The position numbers and the translations under genes are program-made. Below, in pieces: positions 1 to 8,000 of a DNA stretch of 9,388 nt. The notes under the pieces are model-generated. The model saw only the letters and a list, made by a program, of their open reading frames with translations. It did not search any database and was not told the DNA's origin. Each line of letters opens with the position of its first letter. Position 1 is the first letter of the stretch. This DNA is from an uncultured Flavobacteriales bacterium. Its GTDB lineage: Bacteria > Bacteroidota > Bacteroidia > Flavobacteriales_D > Sanyastnellaceae. The DNA lies in NCBI GenBank assembly GCA_937967465.1, contig CALBSW010000047.1:1-9388 (forward strand), in the 5' to 3' direction.

Positions 1-2
1 CG

Positions 3-3000
3 ACCCACGCCAACGTCATCGATGACATGGCACCCACCCTGGAGCTCGAGCCACACACGGTGTACTTGAACATCGGCGGAAATGGCTACTTCTCGGAGAG
101 CGACATCTTGGGTGACGCGACCATGGACAACTGCAGCTACAATACGGACATGTCATGGGACAACCAGAGCTGTGGTGCTACACCGAAATACGGCCTGACT
201 TCAGGCACGTTGGATGTGAACACCAGCAACTGCGACGATTGCACGTCGCTGGTGTCGCTCGGGTTCGAGTTCACGTTCTACGGCCAGACCTATTCTCAGG
301 TCTACATCAGCTCCAACGGTCTCCTGCAGTTTGAAAGCAGCAGCTCCGAGTGTTGCAGCGGGGATGACATTCCCGACAACGATTATGATGCAGCCATTCC
401 GGTCATCCATACGGACCTCGATCCGGACGAGCGGGATTACTCCAACATCTACTACCAGACCGTGGGCACGGCACCGAACCGCGAGTTCGTGGTGAGCTGG
501 AGTCAAGTGGCCAATTATTCGAACAACGACATCTCTCACGATGGCCAAGCTGTCCTCTATGAGGCGACCGGAGTGGTGGAAGTGTTTTCCGGCTACCATC
601 CCGTCATCAACAGCGACATGACCACGGGCATCTCCAATCAAGATGGTACGCTGGGCATGGCCGCTCCGGAATTTGTAGAGAACAAAAGTGAGCGCGGGAA
701 TGCCTACTTCACATTCACGCCGGATGGAGACAACTATGCCATGGAGTACGAGGTGTGCTCCGACTTCACCTGCGCCGATGTCGGTGTGGTGGATGTGACG
801 GTGACGGTGACCGACCCGAGTGGCAATGCCACGACGGGCGTGGTCGAGGTGACCGTGGTGGACGACGTGGCGCCTGTGGTGACGTCGACTCCGTACATCC
901 AGCCTCTGGATGAGAATGGAGTGGCCACCTACGATTTGTCCAATGCTACCGCCACGGATGCCTGCGGAATCCAGTCCTTCGAGGCCATCAACACCTTGGA
1001 TTGCGACGTAGAGGTTCCTGCCATGGGCACCGTGGACTTCACCAAAGAAGACGATGCCACTGGCGCTGCGGCCACCGACTACATCTCTTGGGATGTGGCT
1101 TTGACCCGCGGCAACAACGGAGGGCTCTACAACGCGGGGCTCCAGAGTGGCTATTCCAATGCCGGACCTGCGGGCACCCGCTGGAAGCTGGGGGCTGCCG
1201 ATTCGGATGCTGAGTGGTCAAGCTTGTATGACGCTGTTGGGGGACAATTGGGCAACAACTTGCCTGGAGAGACCCTCACCATGGTGACCGTCCAGAGCGA
1301 GCGCTTCTTCGAGGTGACCTTCACCGATTGGACGTCGGGAGGCAACGGCGGTGGATTCGCCTACACCCGCACCGAGGTGCCCACGGCATCCGGTTACTTC
1401 GTGGACATGGAGGCTGGAGAAGGCTGTGAGGGCTTCGTCAGTGAGACGGTGTCCTTCGAGAAGATGGACTACGACGATCCGACGTTGGTCTACGACAGCA
1501 TTGCTCCGGGCATCTGGATTTCTCGTGGAGACGACCAAGGACTCATCAATGCGTCGACAGGAGAGTCCTTTTGGGACAATGAAGGTCCGAGCGGCACGTT
1601 GTGGCGCGTTGCCGGCAGCGGGGCAGCTTGGTCTTCCTTCTACGGTGCGTTCGGAGGCGGAATCGGCAACCAGATTCTGACGACCGACTTGGAAATGTTC
1701 GTGCCGAGCGTCAATGAAATCTGGGTGATGGACTTCACCAGCTGGACGCAGAACGGCAACGGCGGCGGATTCGCTTACACGCGGACCAGCCTCGCCCCGT
1801 GCGCAGGATGCATGAACCCCACCGCATTCGACTACAACCCGGATGCCATCTACCCGACGCCGTGTGACATGCCTGTGTATGAAGAGGTCCAGCTTGTGGC
1901 CACCGATGTCAATGGTAATGTGACCGATTACACGTCCTACCTGGCTGTGGTTGACGACATGGCTCCGTCGCTCAACAGCTTCGACCTCGAGGACTACACC
2001 TTGTATGCCGGAGAGACCTGTGTCAATGACGTCGACCTCTTTGCGGCCGGATACCCTTGGTATGAGGTCACCGACAACTGTGGTGCGGAGGTCAACATCC
2101 TGTACGATGAAATCAACGAGACGGGCATTGCGGGCTGCCGCGAGTTCGACCGCCGCTGGATCATCGAGGCTGTGGACGCCTTCGGCAACACGTCACGAGA
2201 CACGACCCTGCAGCACATCACCGTGATCGACACGACCGCTCCGGTGGTCTTCCTCGACGGAGTGCCTGCCGACCTGAGCATCGACCTCGCGGCCGATTGC
2301 ACAGGCGACATGCCGGCTGCGGCCAGCGTGACGGCATCCGCTACGGACAACTGCACGGACGCGCCGACGCTGGGTGCCGTGACCTACACGGACAGTGCTC
2401 CGGCCTACCTCTGTGGTGACGCCGGCAGCTACACCGTGGTCCGGACCTACATGGCCACGGCGGAGGATGCCTGCGGCAACCACGGCATGGCCACGGCCAC
2501 ACAAACGGTGACCTTCCTCGACGTGACCGCACCGCAGATCACGGCCAGCGCCGGCATCGCCAATGGGGATGTCGTGGTCGAGATGGAGGGTGCTGAGATC
2601 TTCGATTGGATCGAGGTGCCGAACCCGATCAACCTGTCCGCGGAAGACGCGTGCGGGGGAGAGGTGAGCATCGCCGAAACCGAGACCATGAGCGGCTACC
2701 TGCCCACCGAGATGACCGGCAACTACTGCGGTGCTCAGACGCCGGAGGGCTTCCTCGATGGGGACGCTTGCAATGGAGATGCACCGGCCGCCTTGGTCCT
2801 GGAAGGGACCTACTTCGGTGGCGAAGGCTTCACCATCGCGCCAGGCGGCATCAACATCGTCGAGAGCGATTACGACCAGACCCTGCACATTGAGGTGGAG
2901 GTGACCAATGCCGACGGCACGGGTGGCTTCATCTGGAACGCAGACTACAATGAGGCCTTCAGCTGGGCCGAATGGAGCGCCCTCGGCCGCGGCTACAAGA

Positions 3001-3725
3001 AGGACTGTGCCAACGTCCTGCCAGGCCAGGCGCCTTGGACGAACTGGGAGTACCTCGTGATGCAGACGGGTGGCATGATCGGAACGGGCATTTACGCCGG
3101 CTCCGAACTCAGCCTCACGCACCAGCCGATGAACTACTACTACGGCCTGCAGGTCGGCGCGGGGGCCAACAACGTCAACGCCAAATACGGCGCCAGCGCT
3201 TGGTTCTACTGGAGCGGTCAGCTTGTGGTCAACGGCGTGTCCCAGGGCTTCCTCGCCAGCAGTGGTGACATCATGCTCGATCTCGATTGCAACTTGCCTT
3301 GGAGCGTGGAGTACGGCTACACCGTTTCGGATGCCTGTGGCAATGAGACGGGCTTCAGCTACACCGTGACGGGCGATGCCGAACAGGGCAACACGCCGAC
3401 CGCGACGGGAGAGACCGGCCACCAGCCGTTCGACATCAGCTTGGTCAGCGACATCAAGGAGCCGATCCGCGTGACCGGTTTGATGCCGAACCCCACCAAC
3501 GATGTCAGCCAGCTCGGCTTCGTGGTGTCCAACAACATGCGTTTGCGTGTGGACCTCTACACCATGAGCGGCCAGCTCGTCCAGGAGCTGTATGATGGCA
3601 ATGCCATGACCGATGTGGAGTACCTCATGACCATCGATGCCGACGGCCTCGACGCGGGCATGTACCAGATCCGCATCGCCTCCAACACCTACATGGCCGT
3701 GAAGAAGCTGCTCGTGACGCAGTGA
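3..3725 (+). CDS. Giant multidomain secreted protein with HYR/Ig-like repeats and T9SS C-terminal sorting domain (5'-partial)
   Basis: The reading frame is open to the left edge: the eight codons before the Met at 27 read THANVIDD, matching the VVDD-APxx junctions seen later between repeats. The true start and signal peptide therefore lie upstream. Numbering from that Met, I see five HYR/Ig-like units with TDNCG/DACG-type motifs: 1-281, 282-644, 645-737, 738-834 and 835-1116. Units 1, 2 and 5 are interrupted by other modules: a nidogen-like one at ~50-243, a tandem pair at 336-589, and an unassigned one at ~890-1083. A short GCMNPTAFDYNPDA motif (594-607) resembles a Bacteroidota surface-protein repeat. 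Residues 1147-1232 form a T9SS type A sorting domain (MPNPTND, LYTMSGQLV, GLDAGMYQIRI, ending KKLLVTQ). Known for such proteins: export through T9SS and anchoring or release at the cell surface. An adhesive or structural role is inferred; I see no catalytic motif. The gene ends in a strong terminator and appears not to be co-transcribed with the next one. Confidence 0.9.
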   Translation, partial: THANVIDDMAPTLELEPHTVYLNIGGNGYFSESDILGDATMDNCSYNTDMSWDNQSCGATPKYGLTSGTLDVNTSNCDDCTSLVSLGFEFTFYGQTYSQVYISSNGLLQFESSSSECCSGDDIPDNDYDAAIPVIHTDLDPDERDYSNIYYQTVGTAPNREFVVSWSQVANYSNNDISHDGQAVLYEATGVVEVFSGYHPVINSDMTTGISNQDGTLGMAAPEFVENKSERGNAYFTFTPDGDNYAMEYEVCSDFTCADVGVVDVTVTVTDPSGNATTGVVEVTVVDDVAPVVTSTPYIQPLDENGVATYDLSNATATDACGIQSFEAINTLDCDVEVPAMGTVDFTKEDDATGAAATDYISWDVALTRGNNGGLYNAGLQSGYSNAGPAGTRWKLGAADSDAEWSSLYDAVGGQLGNNLPGETLTMVTVQSERFFEVTFTDWTSGGNGGGFAYTRTEVPTASGYFVDMEAGEGCEGFVSETVSFEKMDYDDPTLVYDSIAPGIWISRGDDQGLINASTGESFWDNEGPSGTLWRVAGSGAAWSSFYGAFGGGIGNQILTTDLEMFVPSVNEIWVMDFTSWTQNGNGGGFAYTRTSLAPCAGCMNPTAFDYNPDAIYPTPCDMPVYEEVQLVATDVNGNVTDYTSYLAVVDDMAPSLNSFDLEDYTLYAGETCVNDVDLFAAGYPWYEVTDNCGAEVNILYDEINETGIAGCREFDRRWIIEAVDAFGNTSRDTTLQHITVIDTTAPVVFLDGVPADLSIDLAADCTGDMPAAASVTASATDNCTDAPTLGAVTYTDSAPAYLCGDAGSYTVVRTYMATAEDACGNHGMATATQTVTFLDVTAPQITASAGIANGDVVVEMEGAEIFDWIEVPNPINLSAEDACGGEVSIAETETMSGYLPTEMTGNYCGAQTPEGFLDGDACNGDAPAALVLEGTYFGGEGFTIAPGGINIVESDYDQTLHIEVEVTNADGTGGFIWNADYNEAFSWAEWSALGRGYKKDCANVLPGQAPWTNWEYLVMQTGGMIGTGIYAGSELSLTHQPMNYYYGLQVGAGANNVNAKYGASAWFYWSGQLVVNGVSQGFLASSGDIMLDLDCNLPWSVEYGYTVSDACGNETGFSYTVTGDAEQGNTPTATGETGHQPFDISLVSDIKEPIRVTGLMPNPTNDVSQLGFVVSNNMRLRVDLYTMSGQLVQELYDGNAMTDVEYLMTIDADGLDAGMYQIRIASNTYMAVKKLLVTQ
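174..755 (+). other. Protein domain: nidogen-like beta module nested in HYR repeat 1
   Basis: This encodes residues ~50-243 of the large T9SS protein (numbered from the Met at 27). Recognisable parts are LGFEFTFYG, YISSNGLLQF, an IPVIHTDLDP stretch, the REFVVSWSQV strand and AVLYEATGVVEVF, ending at YFTFTP. This order (whole-domain fold, SSNG turn, aromatic strands) resembles the nidogen-like modules common in secreted bacterial proteins. Flanking sequence on both sides (DNCSYNTDMSWDN before, CADVGVVDVTVTVTD after) reads as two halves of one HYR/Ig repeat. Assignment is by eye and to the broad fold only. Confidence 0.55.
1032..1379 (+). repeat. Tandem domain repeat, copy A (coding)
   Basis: Residues 336-451 of the large protein. 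Shared landmarks with copy B (1449-1793) in the same order: VxFxKxD, a W followed by (L/I)(T/S)RG, GL(Y/I)NA, GPxGTxW, an AxWSS(L/F)Y segment, the GxxGN turn, the F(T/S)xWT strand and GNGGGFAYTRT. Similar modules starting FTKED and ending GGGFxYxR occur in other bacterial secreted proteins, but I know no established function for them. Confidence 0.8.
1449..1793 (+). repeat. Tandem domain repeat, copy B (coding)
   Basis: Residues 475-589, about 23 residues after copy A ends. It carries the same ordered landmarks, and the last block is nearly identical to copy A also in DNA (ggcaacggcgg-ggattcgc at 1342 and 1756). Most of the rest has diverged, so this is an old internal duplication and not a recent one. 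A GCMNPTAFDYNPDA-type motif follows directly. Confidence 0.8.
2694..3275 (+). other. Protein domain: unassigned module nested in HYR repeat 5
   Basis: Residues ~890-1083 of the large protein. The segment is rich in Trp, Tyr and Gly (for example FSWAEWSALG, APWTNWEYLV, QPMNYYYGLQ, ASAWFYWSG) and holds three or four cysteines. The flanks DACGGEVSIAETE and LDLDCNLPWSVEYGYTVSDACGN read as the two halves of one HYR repeat. A loosely similar GAN-x-NxxYGxSxWF motif appears in other bacterial surface proteins as far as I recall, but I cannot name the family. Confidence 0.5.
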
Positions 3726-3746
3726 TCGGTCAGGTGAACTGAATGC

Positions 3747-3784
3747 GGAAGCCGCTCCCAGCCGGGGGCGGCTTCCTGCTTTTG
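3747..3784 (+). terminator. Intrinsic terminator after the large T9SS gene
   Basis: GGAAGCCGCTCCC (3747-3759) pairs with GGGGGCGGCTTCC (3764-3776) over 13 base pairs with a single T-G wobble. The loop is the four bases AGCC. A short T-rich tail (tgcttttg) follows. It sits 21 bp after the stop codon at 3723-3725. The stem lies over the first in-frame ATG of the downstream ORF (3743), which argues against translation starting there. Confidence 0.85.
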
Positions 3785-3791
3785 CGGCGGT

Positions 3792-3799
3792 TATCTTCG
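3792..3799 (+). promoter_or_regulatory. Possible Bacteroidota -7 promoter element (TATCTTCG)
   Basis: The octamer differs from the Bacteroidota consensus TAnnTTTG at one position and lies 30 bp before the chosen aminotransferase start, just after the upstream terminator. No convincing -33 TTTG lies at the usual distance, so this is tentative. Confidence 0.3.
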
Positions 3800-3829
3800 C
3801 CCTCCGCTTTGGCGGACAAACTCCATTCG

Positions 3830-5026
3830 ATGCCGCGCATTTCGTCCAAAGGGCAGGCCATGCCCGACAGCCCGATCCGGAAACTCGCTCCCTTCGCCGT
3901 CGCCGCCAAGGCCGAGGGCCGCAAGGTGCTCCACCTCAACATCGGCCAGCCCGACATCGCCACGCCGCAGGTGGCCCTCGATGCCGTCAAGGGCATGGAC
4001 CGGACCGTCATCGAGTACAGCCCGAGTGATGGCTTCGCCACCTACCGCGAAGGGCTCGCCGGTTACTACCGGTCGGTTGGCGTCGACGTCACGCCCGAGC
4101 AGGTCATCGTGACCACTGGTGGCAGCGAGGCGCTCGTCTTCGCTTTTCAGGCCTGCCTCGAGCCCGGCGATGAGGTCATCATCCCCGAACCGTTCTACGC
4201 GAACTACAACGGATTCGCGACCATGGCCGGCGTCAAGGTGGTGCCGGTGACCTCCAAAATCGAGGACGGCTTTGCCTTGCCGCCCGTGGCCGACATCGCC
4301 GCCAAGGTGACCGACCGGACCCGCGCCATCCTCATTTGCAACCCCGGCAACCCGACGGGCTACGTCTACACCGATGCCGAGCTCGACGCCATCCGAAGCC
4401 TCGTTCTCGAGCACGACCTCTACCTCTTTGCCGATGAGGTGTACCGCGAGTTCTGTTACGGCGACCAAACCCCGACGAGCGTGTTGTCCCTGCCCGGTCT
4501 CGATGACCACGTTGTCCTCATGGACAGCGTGTCCAAGCGGTACAGCATGTGCGGCGCCCGCATCGGCGCGTTGGTGACCCGCAACGCAGCGGTGCACCAG
4601 GCCTGCATGCGCTTCGCCATGGCCCGCCTGTCCCCGCCGACTTTGGCGCAGATTGCGGGTGAAGCCGCGTTGAGGACGCCCGCTTCCTATTTCGAGGAGG
4701 TCAAGGCGGCCTACGTGGACCGCAGGGACGCCCTTGTCGCAGGGCTCAATGCCATTCCCGGGGTGACCGTGCCGGAACCGGGAGGCGCCTTTTACGCGGT
4801 GGCCCGATTGCCCATCGATTCCAGCGATGCCTTCTGCCAGTGGATGCTGTCCGAATTCCACCTCGACGGGGAGACGGTCATGATGGCGCCGGCCAGTGGG
4901 TTTTACGCCACGCCGGGCGCGGGTCAAGATGAAGTGCGCATTGCCTACGTGCTGGAGACCGCTGCGATTCGCCGCGCAGTCGCCATCATCGCCGCGGGCC
5001 TGGAGGCCTATCCGGGACGCCGCTGA
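3830..5026 (+). CDS. PLP-dependent class I/II aminotransferase (aspartate aminotransferase-like)
   Basis: A complete 398-residue cytoplasmic enzyme of fold type I, the usual length for the family. Visible motifs: NIGQPD substrate-site segment (37-42), TTGGSEAL phosphate-binding turn (95-102), NPGNPTG (171-177, with the cofactor-contacting Asn174), ADEVY (201-205; Asp202 pairs with the pyridine nitrogen, Tyr205 with the ring oxygen), SVSK with Schiff-base Lys236, the phosphate-binding Arg244 in GARIG, GGAFYAV (318-324), and VRIAYV with the carboxylate-binding Arg370. All key residues are present, so it should be active. It would move an amino group between an amino acid and a 2-oxo acid; the substrate cannot be read from sequence. 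I chose ATG 3830 (MPRISSKGQAMPDSPIRKL) because that N-terminus is typical of Bacteroidota homologues, and the earlier ATG at 3743 lies inside the terminator hairpin. No clear Shine-Dalgarno is seen, which is common in this phylum. The next gene follows after 48 bp. Confidence 0.95.
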   Translation: MPRISSKGQAMPDSPIRKLAPFAVAAKAEGRKVLHLNIGQPDIATPQVALDAVKGMDRTVIEYSPSDGFATYREGLAGYYRSVGVDVTPEQVIVTTGGSEALVFAFQACLEPGDEVIIPEPFYANYNGFATMAGVKVVPVTSKIEDGFALPPVADIAAKVTDRTRAILICNPGNPTGYVYTDAELDAIRSLVLEHDLYLFADEVYREFCYGDQTPTSVLSLPGLDDHVVLMDSVSKRYSMCGARIGALVTRNAAVHQACMRFAMARLSPPTLAQIAGEAALRTPASYFEEVKAAYVDRRDALVAGLNAIPGVTVPEPGGAFYAVARLPIDSSDAFCQWMLSEFHLDGETVMMAPASGFYATPGAGQDEVRIAYVLETAAIRRAVAIIAAGLEAYPGRR

Positions 5027-5061
5027 GTCGACCGGGGGCATGAAGAATGGGGCAGAGGAAT

Positions 5062-5070
5062 TACCTTTTG
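5062..5070 (+). promoter_or_regulatory. Possible -7-like element (TACCTTTTG) before the PNGase F-like gene
   Basis: TAccTTTTG is TAnnTTTG with one extra T and ends 4 bp before the ATG at 5075. If it is a real -7 box, the transcript would be nearly leaderless. No -33 match is seen at the usual spacing. A purine-rich AGAGGAA stretch (5054-5060) is too far from the ATG to be a standard ribosome binding site. Co-transcription from the aminotransferase is the alternative. Confidence 0.25.
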
Positions 5071-5074
5071 CCTC

Positions 5075-8000
5075 ATGATCAACACCTGCATCGCCCGCCT
5101 GTCCTCTGCGACGCTGATCCTGTTGTGTTCCCTGACTGCCCTGGCCGATACGACCACGGTTCAGACCTACACCTTCGACGCTCAGAACAACCCCGAGACC
5201 GCCTACGACAGCCCAGGTCGCCGGTGGTTTGAATTCCCCGCCTCCGACAACGGCGTGGCGTACGGCAAGGTCCTCATGGAGTACACGCTCAAGTGCTTCG
5301 AGGACGGCACGGCCGGCAACCTCGGCTATGCCTGTGGCGAGTGGGACTACCTGAGCTACACGTACCTCTTCGACCACACGGGCATGCTGGACAGCGCGGC
5401 GCTGCAGCACCCATACCGCCTCCTCGCCGACGCGCCTTTCGAGTCGGCTGACCTGCTGCCATACTTGGAAGGGGTGCAGGACTCCATCTGGATGCCGGCC
5501 GCGCAGCACATCGTGGACGCCGTCAATTCAGAGGTGACCGTCCAGCCGGGTGAGGTGGGATACGCCGAAGGGCTGTTTGCACCGGCCGCCTCGCGCCGGG
5601 CCCAATGCCTCTGGACCGCCGAGGAACTCGCGCCACTGGGCGCAGGAACCATTGACCGCTTGTGGATTCCCATGATGGCCGGTGCGGCCGATGCCCGGCG
5701 CATGGACCTCAAATGGGGGCTGACCAGTGACACAGCCCTGACTGGGTTCCGCGAGCTGTCGAACACCGCCTATCAGTATGGTCTGTCGACCTGGCAATTC
5801 GACGACAGCCTGTCGCTTCGCCTGTCGCCGCCCATCGAGTGGGACGGGGAGGGCAACTTGATCCTGGAGTTTGCCCTGGACGATGTCGACGTCGCCACGG
5901 ACGGCAATCAGGATGGTTGGGTGGTCACCAACAACGCCCCAGGACAAGGATGGGCATCCACAGGAGAAGATGGTGAGGTGGTCTTCACGGCGCCGGACCG
6001 CATCGAGATCGATGTGGACGACCTCGGTGGATTGTCCCAAGAGATCACCATTGAATGCTGGGTCTACGGCGATCCGGACAGCCAGCCCCAGAACGGCACG
6101 CTGTTCGAAGGGCTCAACGCCAACAACCAGCGGGTGGTCAACGTCCACCTGCCCTGGGGCAACGGCCGCGTGTATTGGGACTGCGGTTGGGACGGCGGGT
6201 ACGACCGCATCGATGCCCAGGCCGCGACGCAGGATTACGAGGGGCAATGGAACCACTGGGCTTTCGTCAAGAACGCCACGACCGGCGTCATGGAGATGTA
6301 CCTCAATGGTGAGCTCTTCCACAGCGGCACCAACAAGGACAACCCCATCGAGGACATCGTCCGGATGAACCTCGGGTGCAGCGGGACGGGCACCAACCAC
6401 TACAATGGCCGGGTCGACGATTTCCGAATCTGGGGCAAAGCCCTCGACGGAGCGACCATCGCCGAGTGGATGAACCACCAGCCAACGGCCTTTCACCCGG
6501 ATTGGGACGACTTGCTCGTCGATTACCATTTCGATGGGGCCAACGGCACCGAAGAGGTCAACCACAAGCCGGGTGGGGCACCAGGATTCCACCACGGCAC
6601 CACGCTGCGCCGCACCACACCGGGCCGAGAGCGGTTCAAAGGGGACGAGACCCCATTCCGTCCGCACATCGGATTCGGGCGCGGAGAGTACCTCGAGTTG
6701 GTGGCCGACGGTGCCATCCTCGACTTGCAGCCCGTCGCGCCGATGAGCCTGTCTACCTGGGAGGTGCAGGGCAATGCGGTGGCCATGACGGACTTGACCT
6801 ACCACTACAGTCCTGGCGAGACCGTGTCCGTTCCGCTCTTTGCCGACACGATTTCGTACCCGATTGCCGGTGAAGTCACGCCTGTGGTCAACGACACCCT
6901 CGACTACTTCGGTGTGCCGTTCGAGGTCATTGACCGCTATGAGCTTTATCGTTACATCACGCCGTATGGCATCGGGTTGGACCTCGGAGACGACGGCTGG
7001 ACCTGGTGGTATGACGTGACGGATTACCTGCCATTGTTGCGGGACAGCGTCCAGCTGGAAGCCGGAAACTGGCAGGAGCTGCTCGACCTCAAGTTTCACT
7101 TCATCGAAGGCGAGCCCGCACGGGACGTGTTGGGTGTGGAAGCGTTCTGGAAAGGCCAATACGGCCTGTCCACTTTCGATCAGAATGTGGTGGCTTACGA
7201 ATACGCGCCCGGAGAAGGGGAGGCCATGTGGCGCCTCAAGACCCGCGCTTCCGGCCACGGCTTCGGCAGCGGCAACAACTGCGCGGAGTTCTGCCCGAAC
7301 ATCCACAAGGTCAAGGTCAACGGAGAGCAGCAATGGTCCTGGCAGATCATGCAGGAGTGCGCGGACAACGCCCTCTTCCCACAAGGGGGCACCTGGATTT
7401 ACGACCGGGCCGGATGGTGCCCGGGAGCGCCCACGGAGACCCGCGACATGGAACTGACGCCCCTCGTGGAGGGCAACGACAATTTCACGGTGGACTACGA
7501 CATCGATTACGACCCGGACGGGAACTACCGGTTTGAAGGGCAGATCATCGCCTATGGTCCAGCGAACCACAGCTTGGATGCGGAGCTGGTCGACGTCATT
7601 GCGCCCAACGGGTCCAAGTTGTCCTCCCGGACCAACCCCATTTGTGACAAGCCACAGGTCGTCCTGCGCAACAGTGGCAGCACGCCATTGACCTCCTGCA
7701 CCATCACGTTCGGCTTGGAGGGCAACCTGCAGTCGACCACGTGGACCGGTGAGCTGGGCTTCCTCGAGGAAGAAGTCGTGGACCTCGTGGCGTTGGACGC
7801 CAACCTCTGGGTGGGCGACGAGGATGAGGACCTGGTCTTCATTGCCCGGGTGTCCGCCCCGAACGGCGGAACGGATGAAGTCGCATGGAACGACGAAGTC
7901 CGGAGCACCTTCCGCCGCCCGCCGACCTACACCTACATGGACGATCCCGACGATGAGGACGACAACCGGTTGATCGTCTTTGTCCGAACGAACTCCACGC

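Noticed and set aside
27..29. ATG at 27 as the real start of the first gene
   Set aside because: The frame is open upstream and reads VIDD, which is the second half of a repeat junction. A signal peptide is missing, so the start must lie outside the window.
2193..3422. 409-residue open frame on the - strand
   Set aside because: Antisense shadow of the large T9SS gene, with low-complexity Arg/His/Val composition.
3791..5509. 572-residue open frame on the - strand across the aminotransferase and the start of the next gene
   Set aside because: It runs antisense through two real genes, crosses their intergenic gap and shows no recognisable domain.
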